A DNA stretch of 64,000 bases from Halichoerus grypus. Taxonomy: Eukaryota > Chordata > Mammalia > Carnivora > Phocidae. The notes under the pieces were generated by a model. It was not told the DNA's origin and ran no database searches. It saw only the letters and a list, made by a program, of their open reading frames with translations. Each line of letters opens with the position of its first letter. Within the stretch, counting starts at the first letter, position 1. The position numbers were made by a program, and so were the translations under genes. Below are positions 1 through 10,799 of the stretch, piece after piece. The DNA lies in contig NC_135717.1 in the NCBI RefSeq assembly GCF_964656455.1, positions 137,840,308-137,904,307 of the forward strand, in the 5' to 3' direction.

Positions 1-256
1 GGAGGACAGAGGATGGTAGTGAGTTATATACTACCAATGCCTAGATAATTCATAAGACCCTTCCAGAAATTTAGATCAGGCCTGGAGAGAAGGGGAGAAA
101 GGGAAAAGAAGGTGGAAGAGAAAACCCTTGAATGTGGCAATTTAATCGAAAGAAAATGAATTTTTAAAAAATGACATTTATAATGATTTGGCAAAATTAC
201 ATTTTCTGCAATCTACTCAACAGAAATTGGGGACTTGAGATCCAAACTCCTTTTTA
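1..256. other. Unassigned single-copy-looking DNA
   Basis: AT-rich sequence with a purine-rich stretch near 80-125. I recognise no repeat, exon or RNA in it. Confidence 0.5.
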
Positions 257-266
257 AAGCAGTTTT

Positions 267-448
267 TTAAAAAATATTTTATTTATTTATTTGAGAGAGA
301 GAGAGAGAGCACCACCGCTGAGGGAGAGGAAGAAGCAGATTCCCCGCTGAGTAGGGAGCCCTATACGCAGGGCTCAGTCCCAGGACCCTGGGATCAAGAC
401 CTGAGCCGAAGGCAGATGCTTAACTGACTGAGCCACCCAGGCAACCCT
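267..448 (-). mobile_element. CAN SINE (tRNA-Lys-derived, SINEC)
   Basis: Reverse-complement SINE: T-rich start, ATTTTATTTATTTATTTGAG, (GA)n tract, GACCTGAGCCGAAGGCAG, and the tRNA-like head ending GAGCCACCCAGGCAACCC. Similar flanks (AAGCAGTTTTTTAAAAA before, AAGCAGTGTTTTAAAAA after) look like the target-site duplication at about 257-273 and 450-466. Confidence 0.95.
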
Positions 449-526
449 TAAGCAGTGTTTTAAAAATTGAATATGTGTACACGTGAGTAACAAGGGCTGG
501 GACTATAAAATTCATACCCAGCATAC

Positions 527-606
527 TAGCATTTATTGAGCTTCCAAAGTACTAGAGGCACTAGGCTAAGAGCCTTATACACATTATCACATTTAGTCAA
601 TCCAGG
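527..606 (-). mobile_element. MIR fragment (3' part)
   Basis: GCATTTATTGAGC followed by GCACTAGGCTAAGAGCCTTATACACATTATCACATTTAGTCAATCC follows the reverse complement of the MIR 3' region in order, with old-looking divergence. No target duplication is visible. Confidence 0.65.
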
Positions 607-880
607 GGAAAAAGTGGTCTGAGAGGCTGGCTAGGTATTTTCTATTTGCTGCTCCAGAGCCTTATCTACTTTGTGCCAAAAGAGGCTCACTGATATGAAC
701 CACAACCACCAGCCACCTTATCCTTCTGCTTCTTCTGGGGATCGGCTAATGGTAGGACTGGTGGGGAGGGAGATTTGGGTACTTACTCGCCTGGCTCTCT
801 TTATGTCATATTGCCTTGGCTTGTCTTCATCCCTCCATTGAAGGTGATGGCTCCTATCAGGTAGCCCTCTCCATTACTAC
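607..880. other. Unassigned DNA
   Basis: No repeat family, splice-like exon or RNA recognised between the MIR fragment and the MaLR LTR. Confidence 0.4.
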
Positions 881-1259
881 TGTTATGGACTGAATGTTTG
901 TGTCCCCCTTCCCCAAATTCCTATGTTAAAGCCCTAACCCCCAAAGTGATGATATTTGGAAGCAGGGCCTTTGGGAGGTGATTAGGTTTAGAGGAGATCG
1001 TGAAGGCAACCCCCCAAGACGAGATTAGCTTTCTTCTAGGAAGAGGAAGAGAGACCAGAGCTTGCTCTTTCTCTGCCATGTGAGGACACGTGGGAAGGCT
1101 GCGGTCTGCAAGCCAGGGAACCAACTCTCACCAGGAACCGAGTCTGCCAGCATCTCGAGCTGGGGCTTCCCAGCCTCCAGAACTGCCAGAAACAAGTGTC
1201 AGCTGTTCAAGCTGCCCAGGCTATTGTATTTTGTTAGAGCAGCCCTGCACCCTAAGACA
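881..1259 (+). mobile_element. ERVL-MaLR LTR (MST/MLT1 type), solo
   Basis: Starts TGTTATGGACTGAATG, passes TTGTGTCCCCC, GGGCCTTTGGGAGGTGATTA, CTGCCATGTGAGGACAC and CAGCCTCCAGAACTG, and ends CCTAAGACA, as MST-class LTRs do. Flanking 5-mers ACTAC and GCTAC could be the target duplication. No internal retroviral sequence adjoins it, so it is a solo LTR. Confidence 0.88.
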
Positions 1260-1765
1260 GCTACCCTCTCAGAGTTCCAGGACGGCTGCCCTCCACTGCC
1301 CCTTCAGCCACAGGGGTGGGGCTCCCTGACACCACCCGTCTCAAAGCCCTGCACTATTCCTTTCTGATTTCCCGAAAGCCGGCCCACGAGTTAGTCAATA
1401 GGCACCTTCTGCTGAGGCGGTCAGAGTGCCCTCTCTTTCCTGCCAGGACACTCACTAATATACATGTAGCTCCTAAGCGGAGACGAGCTGACCATTTCTC
1501 AACAGGAATTTCCCCATCTGTGGGGCTACGTGGCTCTTCATGCCTCTTCCAACTCTGAGAGTCTCTCTGCTTACAGTTAAACTAATGAGGACATTTGCTG
1601 TGTTTTTATCCAATTATACATGACACAGCAACATTTTCCTGGAAAAAGTTTACGTTCTGTTCAGCAAGCTTATTTTGTCTATCCTCCCAGAAGCTGTTGT
1701 GTTGTGACCCCCCACTGCACTCGATTTAAAAGAAAAAGGAATGGAGAAAAAGCCACTGAAGGTCC
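1260..1765. other. Unassigned DNA
   Basis: Moderate GC content with several short overlapping open frames but no recognisable domain or repeat. It leads into the CpG-dense patch that follows. Confidence 0.4.
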
Positions 1766-1769
1766 AGTG

Positions 1770-2060
1770 TCAGTGCCGGAGGGCCCTCCGTCGACTGGGC
1801 GTCCCTGGAGAGTCTGCGGCTCCTGTGCCGGGGACGACGGGTTCTCTAGAGATGGATGCAGAACCCGAGAACGCGGCTCACCGCATGAAGAGGGCCTCCT
1901 GTCCACCAGCTCAGCCACTCGCAGGGCTCAAAGCTTTGCTTGGGAGGTACATCGTGATGCTTCGGAAAGCAGCAACATTTATTTGTCAGTGCTTCCAGGG
2001 TGTTCCGCTCCCCTGGAGAGCCCGAATCTGCGAATGCTATGGTAAAACGGAGTGAGAAAA
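1770..2060. promoter_or_regulatory. Small CpG-dense patch, function unknown
   Basis: By hand count about 12 CpGs fall within roughly 1770-1890 and a handful more up to 2060, against very few in the flanking DNA. A plus-strand frame (1620-2045, 141 codons) crosses it, but its product resembles nothing I know and no Kozak or splice pattern supports it. It could be a small unmethylated element, an exon of a noncoding transcript, or recently inserted DNA. Confidence 0.3.
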
Positions 2061-2184
2061 AATAATGAAGGAAACGGTCCAGGGCATCTCAAACCATCTC
2101 ACCTCTCCATCCCATCTCCTTTTGTCTTATAACAAGGAATAATCGCCAAATTGTTGTTCACGTTGCTGTAATTACTGCTAACAA

Positions 2185-2250
2185 TCCCTCACACTTGTCT
2201 AAGGCTTTATAATTCATGGAGCCTCTCGTTTTATTCTCACAAGGATCTCA
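2185..2250 (-). mobile_element. Possible MIR fragment
   Basis: CTAAGGCTTTATAATTCATGG followed by TTTTATTCTCACAAGGATC loosely matches the reverse complement of the MIR 3' part. It is short and diverged. Confidence 0.35.
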
Positions 2251-2262
2251 TGTGCCCGCGCT

Positions 2263-2286
2263 CACACACACACGCGCACGCGCCTG
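2263..2286. repeat. Short CA/CG dinucleotide repeat
   Basis: Alternating CACACACACACGCGCACGCGC, a purine-pyrimidine alternation of about 20 bases. Confidence 0.75.
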
Positions 2287-2544
2287 TGAAAATTAATAGG
2301 GCAGGTATTCTCTTTTATTTTTATTGTTGGTGTTTTGTTTTTTTTTTAAGTTCTCACAATATCTTATCTCTTCCCGTTCCAACCGTTCCGTGCTTTTTAT
2401 GATATATTATAAATATGCCTTTTCTTGGTCTTCATAATAGTAATCTTACTAGTAATACTATGTGTTCTGTATTATTTGTTAGATATTCATTTGTTGACTA
2501 TCTTCTGTAAACAGTGAGGTGTTATGGGGAATACGAGACCATTT

Positions 2545-3075
2545 CTGTCCAGTAGAACTTTCTGCAATGATGAAAATATTCTAAACGTGTTGTTGAAAAC
2601 TGACCTCTGTGCTATGGAGCCAAAATATAATGTGAGGACAGAATGTGGGATAAAGAACAATAGCTTGATTGTGTTGCCGGCCACGGAGGCTGCAGCGTGC
2701 TAAGGCCTTCAAAAACTGCAAGCCCGCCTGAAGGAAGGGGCTGGAAGGTTTTATACGGAAATACAGGATCTAGCCAGTTTTGACAGGAATTGTGGACATG
2801 CTTCCAGCTTTGTTCATCATGTCTTCAGGGTGGTACTGGGTTCCTGAAACAAAAGGCTAAGAAGGGAGGAGGGGAGGCTTGCAGAAGAAAGGAAAAAGGT
2901 TACTTTAAAATCGAGCTTGGCTGAAGCATTAGTGCATCCATTTTGATTTTTGTTCAACTTTATGCTTTGAAGCATTTTCAAAGGTACTGTGTCCATTATG
3001 TTAGCAACTAACTGCATGTGGCCATTGAGCATTTGAAATCTGGCTAATACAACTGAGGAGTTGAACGTTTAGTTT
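2545..3075 (+). mobile_element. Old DNA-transposon-like repeat, interrupted
   Basis: GTCCAGTAGAACTTTCTGCAATGATG near 2547 and GCATGTGGCCATTGAGCATTTGAAAT near 3013 are the two halves of a common mammalian MER-class DNA repeat that normally lie about 60-70 bases apart. The roughly 400 bases between them (about 2593-3000) would be a later insertion I cannot name. The family name is uncertain. Confidence 0.4.
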
Positions 3076-3098
3076 TTGTTTTTGTTTTTGTTTTTGAG
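3072..3098. repeat. (TTTTTG)n simple repeat
   Basis: Four consecutive copies of a T-rich hexamer ending in G. Confidence 0.85.
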
Positions 3099-3209
3099 AG
3101 ATTGTGCAAACCTATTGTATTTACAAAAATGGCACAAAAGTGAATTCAACAGTTGATGCTCATGCACACTTCATTCACATCTTCAACAAAAGATATTCTA
3201 ACACTATAG

Positions 3210-3247
3210 AACTGAATAAGAGTACTAGAACTGAATAAGAATACTAG
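3210..3247. repeat. 19-bp tandem duplication
   Basis: AACTGAATAAGAGTACTAG (3210-3228) is followed directly by AACTGAATAAGAATACTAG (3229-3247), with one mismatch. Confidence 0.9.
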
Positions 3248-3667
3248 CTTCAATGGCAGCTGTTAAGCATTAGAGTCACATAAGTTACACCAGAATGGGC
3301 AAATATTGCCCAAGTAAAATTCTATTGTTAAAGCTGAAACAGGTCTAAGGCCATTCAAGTTCAAGCACAGAGATACAAATCTTTCAGAGCCCCATCTAGT
3401 TTTCTTGGAAGAATGTGACCTTCCTTCCAACTTGTGGTCTTAAACTTCTGTTTTACAAAATCCAAAAGGAAAATACAAAAGAGATCAATACAATAGAGGT
3501 TATATTACATAAGAGTACCATACATAGCTATACTTAAGATGAATTAAAGAAAGCCAAAATATTATAATTGTAAAACTTGCTTGATACTTGTTGAATCAGT
3601 CCTGTACTAGGAGTTAGGTAATATATACAATTATTTTCAAGTAGATTATGTTAACTTATTTTAACGT
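3248..3667. other. Unassigned AT-rich DNA
   Basis: Nothing recognised. Confidence 0.4.
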
Positions 3668-3685
3668 AATGTTAATTTTTAAAAA

Positions 3686-3868
3686 AGATTATTTATTTAT
3701 TTATTTGAGAGAGAGAGAAAGAGAGAGTATGAGCAGGGAGGACAGGCAGAGGGAGAAGCAGACTCCCTGCTGAGCAGGGATCCTGATGCGGGGCTCTATC
3801 CCAGGACCCCAGGATCATGACATGAGCCTAAGGCAGATGTTTAACTGACTGAGCCACCCAGGCATCCC
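3686..3868 (-). mobile_element. CAN SINE (SINEC)
   Basis: Full-length minus copy from the T-rich tail through (GA)n, GCAGACTCCCTGCTGAGCAG and ATCATGACATGAGCC to GAGCCACCCAGGCATCCC. The target duplication AATGTTAATTTTTAAAAA / AATGTTAACCTTTAAAAA flanks it at 3668-3685 and 3869-3886. Confidence 0.96.
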
Positions 3869-3886
3869 AATGTTAACCTTTAAAAA

Positions 3887-4324
3887 TCAAAATGTTTGAC
3901 TTTAATAGCTGTTATCTTTGGCAGTGCAGCTCTAGAACCAGAGCAGCTACTCCTATTTTGCAGGAATTTAGAATCCAGAGGGATGTTGTTGTAGAAGTGG
4001 GTGACCGGCAGGAGGCATGGCTTGAGAACAATTACAAACTATTGTATAAAATTCAAAATTATACCAAATACATCTAAACACTGAGATCATCTTATGAAGC
4101 TATCAGTGTGGGATGAGGTTAGTTGAAGGAAAGCATTCAGGGAAAATGGGATTTCAGGAACTACTATGATGGAGGAAGGAAGAGCAGAGGCAAGTAAAAG
4201 AAAAAGGACCATTTGGAGGAGTGAAAGGAATGGACCCCTGAAGAACAGGAAATGGGAGAGAGGTAAGTGATTCACACCCAGCTGCTGAGAGACTTTGAGG
4301 CAAATCTGAAGTGAATGTGGATAT
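3887..4324. other. Unassigned DNA
   Basis: Purine-rich on the plus strand (4140-4260). No exon or repeat recognised. Confidence 0.4.
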
Positions 4325-5064
4325 TGACCCTGACTAGTGAAGGGTGGCACAATATGCCAGCCCAAGGATACCTTTTTGGCATAAGGAGTATTTCAAGAAA
4401 CAGCAAACACAGGAGAAGCTCTGAAAACAGAACAGAAGTTACCCTTTTGTAAGAGAAATTTATATTATTAGGAAATTTCCATTTATAAGGGTGTCTCCCT
4501 CTCTGTACCAGGAAGAGAAGGATGACTAAGTCATAAGAAACTCAACAATGCAGAAGTCACCAACTTAAATCTTCACGGCAAATCTTACTCTTGTTTACTA
4601 TACTTGTCCTGCTCCTCTCCCCATAACTGACTTCCCCCACACCCTTCTTTCATCCTTAGCTAAAGATGGTTTTTAAGCCTGAATTCTAAACCACCTCTGA
4701 GAGTTACTCAGTTTTCTGAGTGCATCCCATGTATACATCAGATATACGTTATAAACTTCTGCTGGTATTTCTCTTATTAATATGTCTTTTTTATTTTTTT
4801 AAAGATTTTATTTATTTATCTGAGAGAGAGTAAGCAAGAGAGAGAGGGCACGAGTGGGGGGAGGGGCAGAGGAAGAGGGAGAGAGAGAATTTCAAGCAGA
4901 CTCCCTGCTGAACAGGGAGCCTGATGCGGGGCTCAAACCCAGGACCCTGGGATCATGACCTGAGCCGAAGGCAGATACTTAACAGACTGAGCCACGCAGG
5001 CGCCCCTAATCTGTCTTTTTTAAAGGGCTCCGGCTGAGAACTTAGAAGGGTAGAGGGACCTACA
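4325..5064 (+). mobile_element. ERV1-type LTR (carnivore group A), split by a SINE
   Basis: Its 3' part reads GAGAGTTACTCAG, ATAAACTTCT, TTCTCTTATTAAT, then after the SINE TAATCTGTCTTTT, GAGAACTTAGAAGGGTAGAGGG and ACCTACA. This matches the end of the LTR at 8544-9039 in order. The 5' boundary is approximate. No retroviral coding sequence adjoins it. Confidence 0.65.
4793..5006 (-). mobile_element. CAN SINE (SINEC) nested in LTR
   Basis: Complete minus copy. The host LTR motif TAATATGTCTTTTTT / TAATCTGTCTTTTTT is duplicated at 4778-4792 and 5007-5021, showing that it inserted into the LTR. Confidence 0.95.
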
Positions 5065-5286
5065 TTAGCAACATGGGAAGACATTATGGGATAGTGTGGA
5101 CACTGCAAGAGAAAAACAAGTGGAGAGGAAGAAAGAAAACCACTGAGAAAAGCAAGACAAAACAAAACCCTAAAAATGTTGGAGTGCTGTGACCTGGCAC
5201 ATCTTTTGTTGTTTCATTTATTTCCTAAAAATGGTTTCAAATATTAACAGAAGATTAGCTAACTCATTTGCTGGTTTCTGAATTTG

Positions 5287-5775
5287 TGTAGGAGAGGAAA
5301 TTTTTATTCTACCCTTCTAAATTCTGTGGCTGGTCTAATAATTAAAATGACATAGGATAGATTAACAGAAGAAAAACAAATTTAATTATGTACATGTACA
5401 GGAGACCCAAAAGGCAGCCAGGCAATTGAGGTTTATATAACATCCCGAGCTAAGGAAAGGAAAGGGGCCTGGGACTTCAAAGTGGGGAAGGCAATTTATA
5501 AGAAGGGGAGAGGAGGCAATGTTTGACAAACACAGGTTATGCAGATCAGTTTCTTAAGTAAAAATGGTTTATCTCTCTTCCTGATATAGGCCCCCTTTCC
5601 AATGTAAATTTCCTTTATAATTGCAGATTTCCCCCACAAATGGAGAAATTTATATTTCTTTTAGGCAGTTAAGGGGGAGGTTAAGAACTTTTCCTGAGCC
5701 TTCTGGGTCTTGATTGCCTTCAGCTCAAAGTAATCCTCATGCAGGAGTGGCATGTTTTTTTGTTTTTTGGTTTTT
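5287..5775 (-). mobile_element. ERV1-type LTR (group A), minus strand
   Basis: Begins TGTAGGAGAGGAA, then TCTACCCTTCTAAATTC, ATAGATTAACAGAAG and ATTTAATTATGTACATGTAC. Reverse-complemented, this matches the 3' part of the group A LTRs, and GCCTTCAGCTCAAAGTAATCC matches their 5' part. The 5' end is blurred by a T-rich tract at 5755-5780. Confidence 0.6.
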
Positions 5776-5992
5776 TTTTGAAGGGGAGGGTGAGGGTGGT
5801 CTTGTTCTGAACCCCTTTGTTTGCATCATATTGGGAAATATATATGGTCTTTTATTATTAAACATAAACCCCAGCTCTTTTGCAAATGATATTATATTTA
5901 ATCTAATGACTTTCCACTAATTCTCTTTTCCTTCAACCCTATAAACATGCACACACACCTCACACTCCTGCCCAACACCATGTTCAGAACAG

Positions 5993-6090
5993 TGCTTCTC
6001 AAACTATCTGAGGTGAAGAACCAGTTTTTCTTTTCCCAATCCATCATGAACTCAAACTTTTATAAAATACAACAAAAAAAGAACAAAACT
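5993..6090 (+). mobile_element. Possible hAT-type DNA transposon remnant
   Basis: CAGTGCTTCTCAAACTATCTGAGGTG has the CAGTG...TCTCAA terminus of Charlie-like hAT repeats. The rest is too diverged to assign. Confidence 0.35.
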
Positions 6091-6780
6091 AGAAAAATGG
6101 AATAAAAAGACATACAAAATACAAGCCAAGTTTTCTGCTCTTAAATTCAACATATATAAAGTATTCTGACATATTGCTTTAAAAGTTTCTAAATGCTTAC
6201 CCTCAATTTATTACTTATTTCCTTATGGACTGTGTTAAAAATGATTAAAGAAGACCAATTAGGTGATAAACCTCACGAAGCGGACAGCCTCCATTCTGAG
6301 AACCGTAAAGTGGGGAGGAAGCCTGAAAGCTTTTACAAGACAAAGAATAAGAACAAGGAAGAAAGAAATAGAAAATATCAGATTGGCTGGGGCAACATAG
6401 TCAAACTTGCTTGGGGTGAGAAGGAAGAAGGAAATAAACATAGAGTCCAGAGTTGGTGTGGCAACTGGGGACTGGCTGACTGGATAGTCTGTTTCTGGTG
6501 AAGCTGAGCATTTACAGGGACATGAAAGTTATCTGAGTTTCAGTTTGCTGATGTGGCACCCAAGGAAGGAGCAGTTCCATCTTCTAACTAGAGATTTATT
6601 TCAAAAACTGGTAACAAATAATTTGCTATTTGGCACCTGCCCATGCATCATACTTTCAATAGCATTGACTTAGATGTATGATGATTTGTCTATGTAGAAT
6701 GTTGTATAATAAACAGAAATTTATTATTTCTATATATACATAACAGACTGCATAAACAATATTATCTTTCTGATGTTCAA
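6091..6780. other. Unassigned AT-rich DNA
   Basis: An open frame at 6193-6501 (102 codons) shows no recognisable motif and begins in AT-rich noncoding-looking sequence. Confidence 0.4.
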
Positions 6781-6797
6781 CTATTTATGCTTTTTTA

Positions 6798-6983
6798 AAA
6801 AAAGGTTTTACTTATTTATTTGAGACAGAGTGAGAGAGAGAGAGCACAAGCCAGGAGAGGGACAGAGGAAGAAGCAGATTCCCCACTGGGCAGGGAGCCC
6901 AATGTGAGGCTCCATCCCAGGACCCTGAGATCATGACTTGAGCCAAAGGCAGATGCTTAACTGACTGAGCCACCTGGGTGCCC
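6798..6983 (-). mobile_element. CAN SINE (SINEC)
   Basis: Minus copy, flanked by CTATTTATGCTTTTTTAAAA-like sequence at 6781-6797 and CTATTTATGACTTTAAAA at 6984-7001 (target duplication). Confidence 0.95.
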
Positions 6984-7001
6984 CTATTTATGACTTTAAA
7001 A

Positions 7002-8100
7002 TAAAGCAAATCATTTGAAGTTCATAATCTTTAAGGAATCAAGTTTTTTCTGAGAAGTCCTCTTTAGTTCTTGGCTTATTTTCTTGCACTTGTAAATATT
7101 TAAAAAAATATATCAGTTTTCCAATGGACTCTTGTGTTCAAATAAAAATATGTTGGACACCCCAAATGAATATCTACAGGTATTTATTTCTAATACTCTA
7201 TGTTTGTCTGTTTAATGTGTTTCTTGTTAAGAACATTTTTATTTGTGAATGAAATCTTATAAGACAGATGCTCATAACATTACAGTTTATTGCCACAAAA
7301 AAAGAGTGATCTATCAGAAAATGACTGAGTTTTCACAAACATCAATGTCATACTGCTGTGTGAGGAAATGGAAAAAGTCTGGCCAAGAGAGAGGCGAGGA
7401 AATAGTGTTTAGCACTGCAAGGATTTGCAAATGTGCAAAGTACAAATTTGTTTATTAAAAACAACTGGCTTAAAGTTTTAAATACTTCAAAAATTCCTTC
7501 ATCTAACACTGCCTTTATTCATCCTAAATTTTAGGACAAACATAAAATCATAACAGAAGCCTACAGGAAAAAAAGCAAGTGCATATCACTTAGGAATAAC
7601 AGCCTCAGAAAAAACTGAAATAAAAGCTCAAAGGCTGTTGGCATTTATTTTCCCTTCACTCCCTTAAAATTTTGGAGACTTTGCATTCTATTTCCGAAAA
7701 ATGTGGTTAGTATTTTAACATTTCTACCAATTATGCTGAGCAATCTAATTTAACCTCCATTTAAGAGAAAGGTTTCTTGGTCTTTTTGCAAGTTTATTAC
7801 TATACAACATGAAAAACAAATGTTATGGGTGATCCTTGATTGGATCCTAGATTGGAAAAAACCCAAAAAACAAAAAACCTTTGACAGGCATTATTAAGAC
7901 AATGGAGAAAGTTTGAATATAGGTAATACATTAGATAATTTTATTATATCAACATTAAATTTCTTTGGTGTGATATGGTATTATGGTTATATAGGAGAAT
8001 GTCCTTGTTCTTAGAAAACACATGGTAAACTATTTAGAGGGAAAGTGTCATGATGTCTACAATATATTTTCAAATGGTTTGGCATTAAAAAAAGGCACAT
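7002..8100. other. Unassigned AT-rich DNA
   Basis: About 1.1 kb with no repeat, exon or RNA that I recognise. It may hold LINE remnants too diverged to see by eye. Confidence 0.4.
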
Positions 8101-8107
8101 GGAGATA

Positions 8108-8113
8108 GGTAGG

Positions 8114-8160
<47 letters not shown>
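8108..8160. repeat. (TAGA)n microsatellite
   Basis: GGTAGGTAGATAGATAG continuing as about 11 uninterrupted TAGA units to 8158. Likely length-polymorphic. Confidence 0.97.
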
Positions 8161-8164
<4 letters not shown>

Positions 8165-8543
8165 CAGAGCAAGCCAATGTGGCAAAGTGTTGATAATTGG
8201 TATATTTAAGCAAGGCTGTTCCTAACCCTGGGTCAAAAGTACAAATGGAGACTCATATACTATGCCTAAATACTTAAAGTTATAAAGCAAATTCATAAAA
8301 TAATACCTTCTATCCTTTATTTTGACGAATACATCTTCATAATGATCTGGAAACCAAGTTTAAATTTAGAATTCACAAACTCCTGCAAGTTTTATGTTAG
8401 AACATAGTAATTCAAGGAAAGCCAGCCCTGGTCTCCTGGCCTGCAGCCAGTTCCATTTCTCTCCCCATCCCTAAGTCCATCCGTATCATAAGGGGCTCTA
8501 TGCACATTTGTGTGGACCTCAGTTCATGCATTCAAGTGCCATC
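8161..8543. other. Unassigned DNA
   Basis: Nothing recognised. Confidence 0.4.
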
Positions 8544-9039
8544 TGTGGGGTAGCAGAATATGAAACCCCAAAACATGCCCCTTCGGCATAAGGATTATTT
8601 TGAGCTGAAGGCAGCTGAGAAGAAGCAGGTATAAAAAAGTTCCGTGCCCTCCCTCTATTTGCCAATCACCAGAGATAACTTTAGATCCTATTAGCCTGGA
8701 TATGGCACTGGAAGAATCTATATAACATACTTTACTATCCAGCTTTTGTCTACCATTAGTTTCCTATATATCTGCCTCCCTATTATTTGCTGCCCCAGAG
8801 ACTCAAAGTCTTTTCCCTTTGTCTTGTCACTTCTATAAAAATGTATTGTTCCTTTGCTAAGATACTATGTAAACTCAGGGTCTAAATAAACCTTTGAGTT
8901 ACTCATTTTTCCCTGGGTATATGAGGTGTACATGTTAATAAACTTCTATTTGTTTTTCTCTTATTAATCTGTCTTTGGTTATAGAGAATCCAGCCAAGAA
9001 CTTAAAAGGGTAGAGGGAAATTACTTTTCCTCCCCTACA
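8544..9039 (+). mobile_element. ERV1-type LTR (group A), near-complete solo LTR
   Basis: Begins TGTGGGGTAGCAGAATATG, continues CATAAGGATTATTTTGAGCTG, GCAGCTGAGAAGAAG, CTATGTAAACTCAGGGTC, TAAATAAACC (polyadenylation-like), CTTATTAATCTGTCTTTGG and AAGGGTAGAGGGAA, and ends CCTCCCCTACA. The TG...CA ends are flanked by CATC on both sides, the 4-bp duplication expected for a class I retroviral insertion. No gag, pol or env sequence is attached. Confidence 0.8.
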
Positions 9040-9492
9040 CATCCAGATCAGCTCATCCATATCATCCATAACCACTCCCACAAATGGCTGTTTCTTGGCC
9101 ACCTTTGGGCCAAAGGATAATGGATGTGGTCTAACCTTAGGAAAACAGACCCCAAAAAGATTAAAGTAGCAGGGATTCCAGGGTCTAGGATACCTGCAGC
9201 ATGGACTAAAAGTGAGGGGTTGTGGTGGGAGCTGAGCTCCAGATGGGCATGCCTCTTGGCTCAGAATACTTCTCATCCCCTGGGGAGGACCAAGGCTGGA
9301 GGAGAAAAGGGCCCTCCAAAGGATGGGTAGCACTGGATCTAGGTGAAGGGATATGGATTTCCAATGAAATTATTTTTTCAATTTTTAACTTGAACATATT
9401 GGCGTATTTTTTCCCACTTTCCAAAAATGCATTGGAGATGATTTGGAAAAAAATGTTTTATATCCCGTTCTTTTCACATATCATTCTAACAA
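9040..9492. other. Unassigned DNA
   Basis: Separates two oppositely oriented group A LTRs. Several short overlapping frames occur on both strands, none with a recognisable product. Confidence 0.4.
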
Positions 9493-10011
9493 CTACAGAG
9501 GGAGAAAAATTAATCTTCCCTCTACCCCAGGAGTTCTTAGCAAAGACCTCTGTAGTAAAAGAAGTTTATTAACATGTATACTTCATGTATATTTGGGAGA
9601 TGCCCAGGGAAAAATGAGTAACTCAGAGGTGGCTTAGAGGTCAGGCTTAAATACCATCTTAATTGGGAAGGGAAGGGGGGTATAGGCCTCTTAGAGGGGA
9701 GAAAGTGATTTTTAGGGAAGATGAATGGATTCTTGGAAAAAATAGATGGGAGACATGATAGTTTGTGATGAAGTTTGGGTGTGGTCAGTGATTCCTGGTT
9801 GGTAAAGCTCCCAGGGAGGGGATAACTGAGTTCCTTTTGTTGTTCTGTCTTGGGGCAGATATGAGGAGTTCAGAGAAAGCCCCTCCTTGCATTTAATATT
9901 TTTCAAATGCCTGCAACTCAAAATAATTAATATGCGAAAGCAGCATATTTTGAGGTGGCATGTCCTGAACTCCTACACTCATATTTTGAGATGGCACATT
10001 CTGCTATTACA
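9493..10011 (-). mobile_element. ERV1-type LTR (group A), minus strand
   Basis: CTTCCCTCTACCCCAGGAG, GAAGTTTATTAACATGTA, CCCAGGGAAAAATGAGTAAC near the start and CATATTTTGAGATGGCAC, ATTCTGCTATTACA at the end are reverse complements of the two ends of the LTR at 8544-9039. A ~34 bp unit (CATATTTTGAGRTGGCA...) is repeated in tandem near its end (about 9945-10011). Confidence 0.65.
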
Positions 10012-10089
10012 TGATTAAAACCTCTTTGCAAATGTTATTTTTAATATTCATTATACGCAATCTGTAATATTGTGATTTATAATAAAAGA

Positions 10090-10790
10090 AATACATATTT
10101 GGTCTTCATCCCTGTTCCTGGCACAGAGCTAAAACCTCTGGAATTGCCTAGGTGTTGACAGTGGGACAAGGTGTCTTTTGTCATGTTAATGAGGTGACTC
10201 GTGGATCGCTGGGAGGGATGGGAGCTCCTTGTTGCCAGGGGAAACAACCAGGTGTTTAGAGGGCTGGAATTTTCAATCCCACCCCCTGATTTTTGAGGGG
10301 GAGAGGGGCTGGAGATTGAGTTTAATCACCAATGGCCATTGATTTAATCAACCATGCTTCCGTAATGAAGCTTCCATAAAAAACCAAAAGGACTAGATTC
10401 AGAGAGCTTTCTGGGTGGGTGAATGCAAGGAAATTTGAGGATAGTGGTATGCTCAGAGAGCGTGGAAGCTCTGAGCCCCTTCCCACATGTACTGTTTTAT
10501 AACATATCCTTTTATAATAAACTGGTGAATGTTTCTCTGAGTTCTGTGAGATGTTCTAGCAAATTAATTGAATCTAAGGAGGGGTTTGTAGGAACCTCCC
10601 ATCTATAGCCACCTGGTCAGAAGTACACGTAACAGACCAGCACTGACATTGACTTCTCAAGGAGGTGGAGGCGCACTGTTATACAACTCAGTCCTTAATC
10701 TGTGGGATCTGAGGCTATTTTCTAGACAAGTAGTGTCAGAATTGAGTTGAATTGTAGGCCACCTGGTCAGTGTCTAGTGGGAATTTCCCA
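10090..10790 (+). mobile_element. LTR-like interspersed repeat, group B
   Basis: Shares with 23205-24175, in order: TCCTGGCACAGAGCT, ATGCTAAT/ATGTTAATGAGGTGACTC, AATCACCAATGGC, ATTGATTTAATCAA, TAATGAAGC, TCAGAGAG, CCTTTTATAATAAAC, TCTGTGAG and TAGTGTCAGAATT. It carries a TATAATAAAC polyadenylation-like motif at about 10513. I know this as a common mammalian repeat but cannot name the family with certainty. LTR is the best guess. Confidence 0.6.
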
Positions 10791-10799
10791 TTTACAGAA

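Noticed and set aside
8108..8160. Regular repeats considered as a CRISPR array
   Set aside because: Four-base units with no spacers, in mammalian DNA: a plain microsatellite.
8544..9039. LTR considered as one end of a complete provirus paired with 9493-10011
   Set aside because: The two LTRs are in opposite orientation, and the ~450 bases between contain no retroviral coding sequence.
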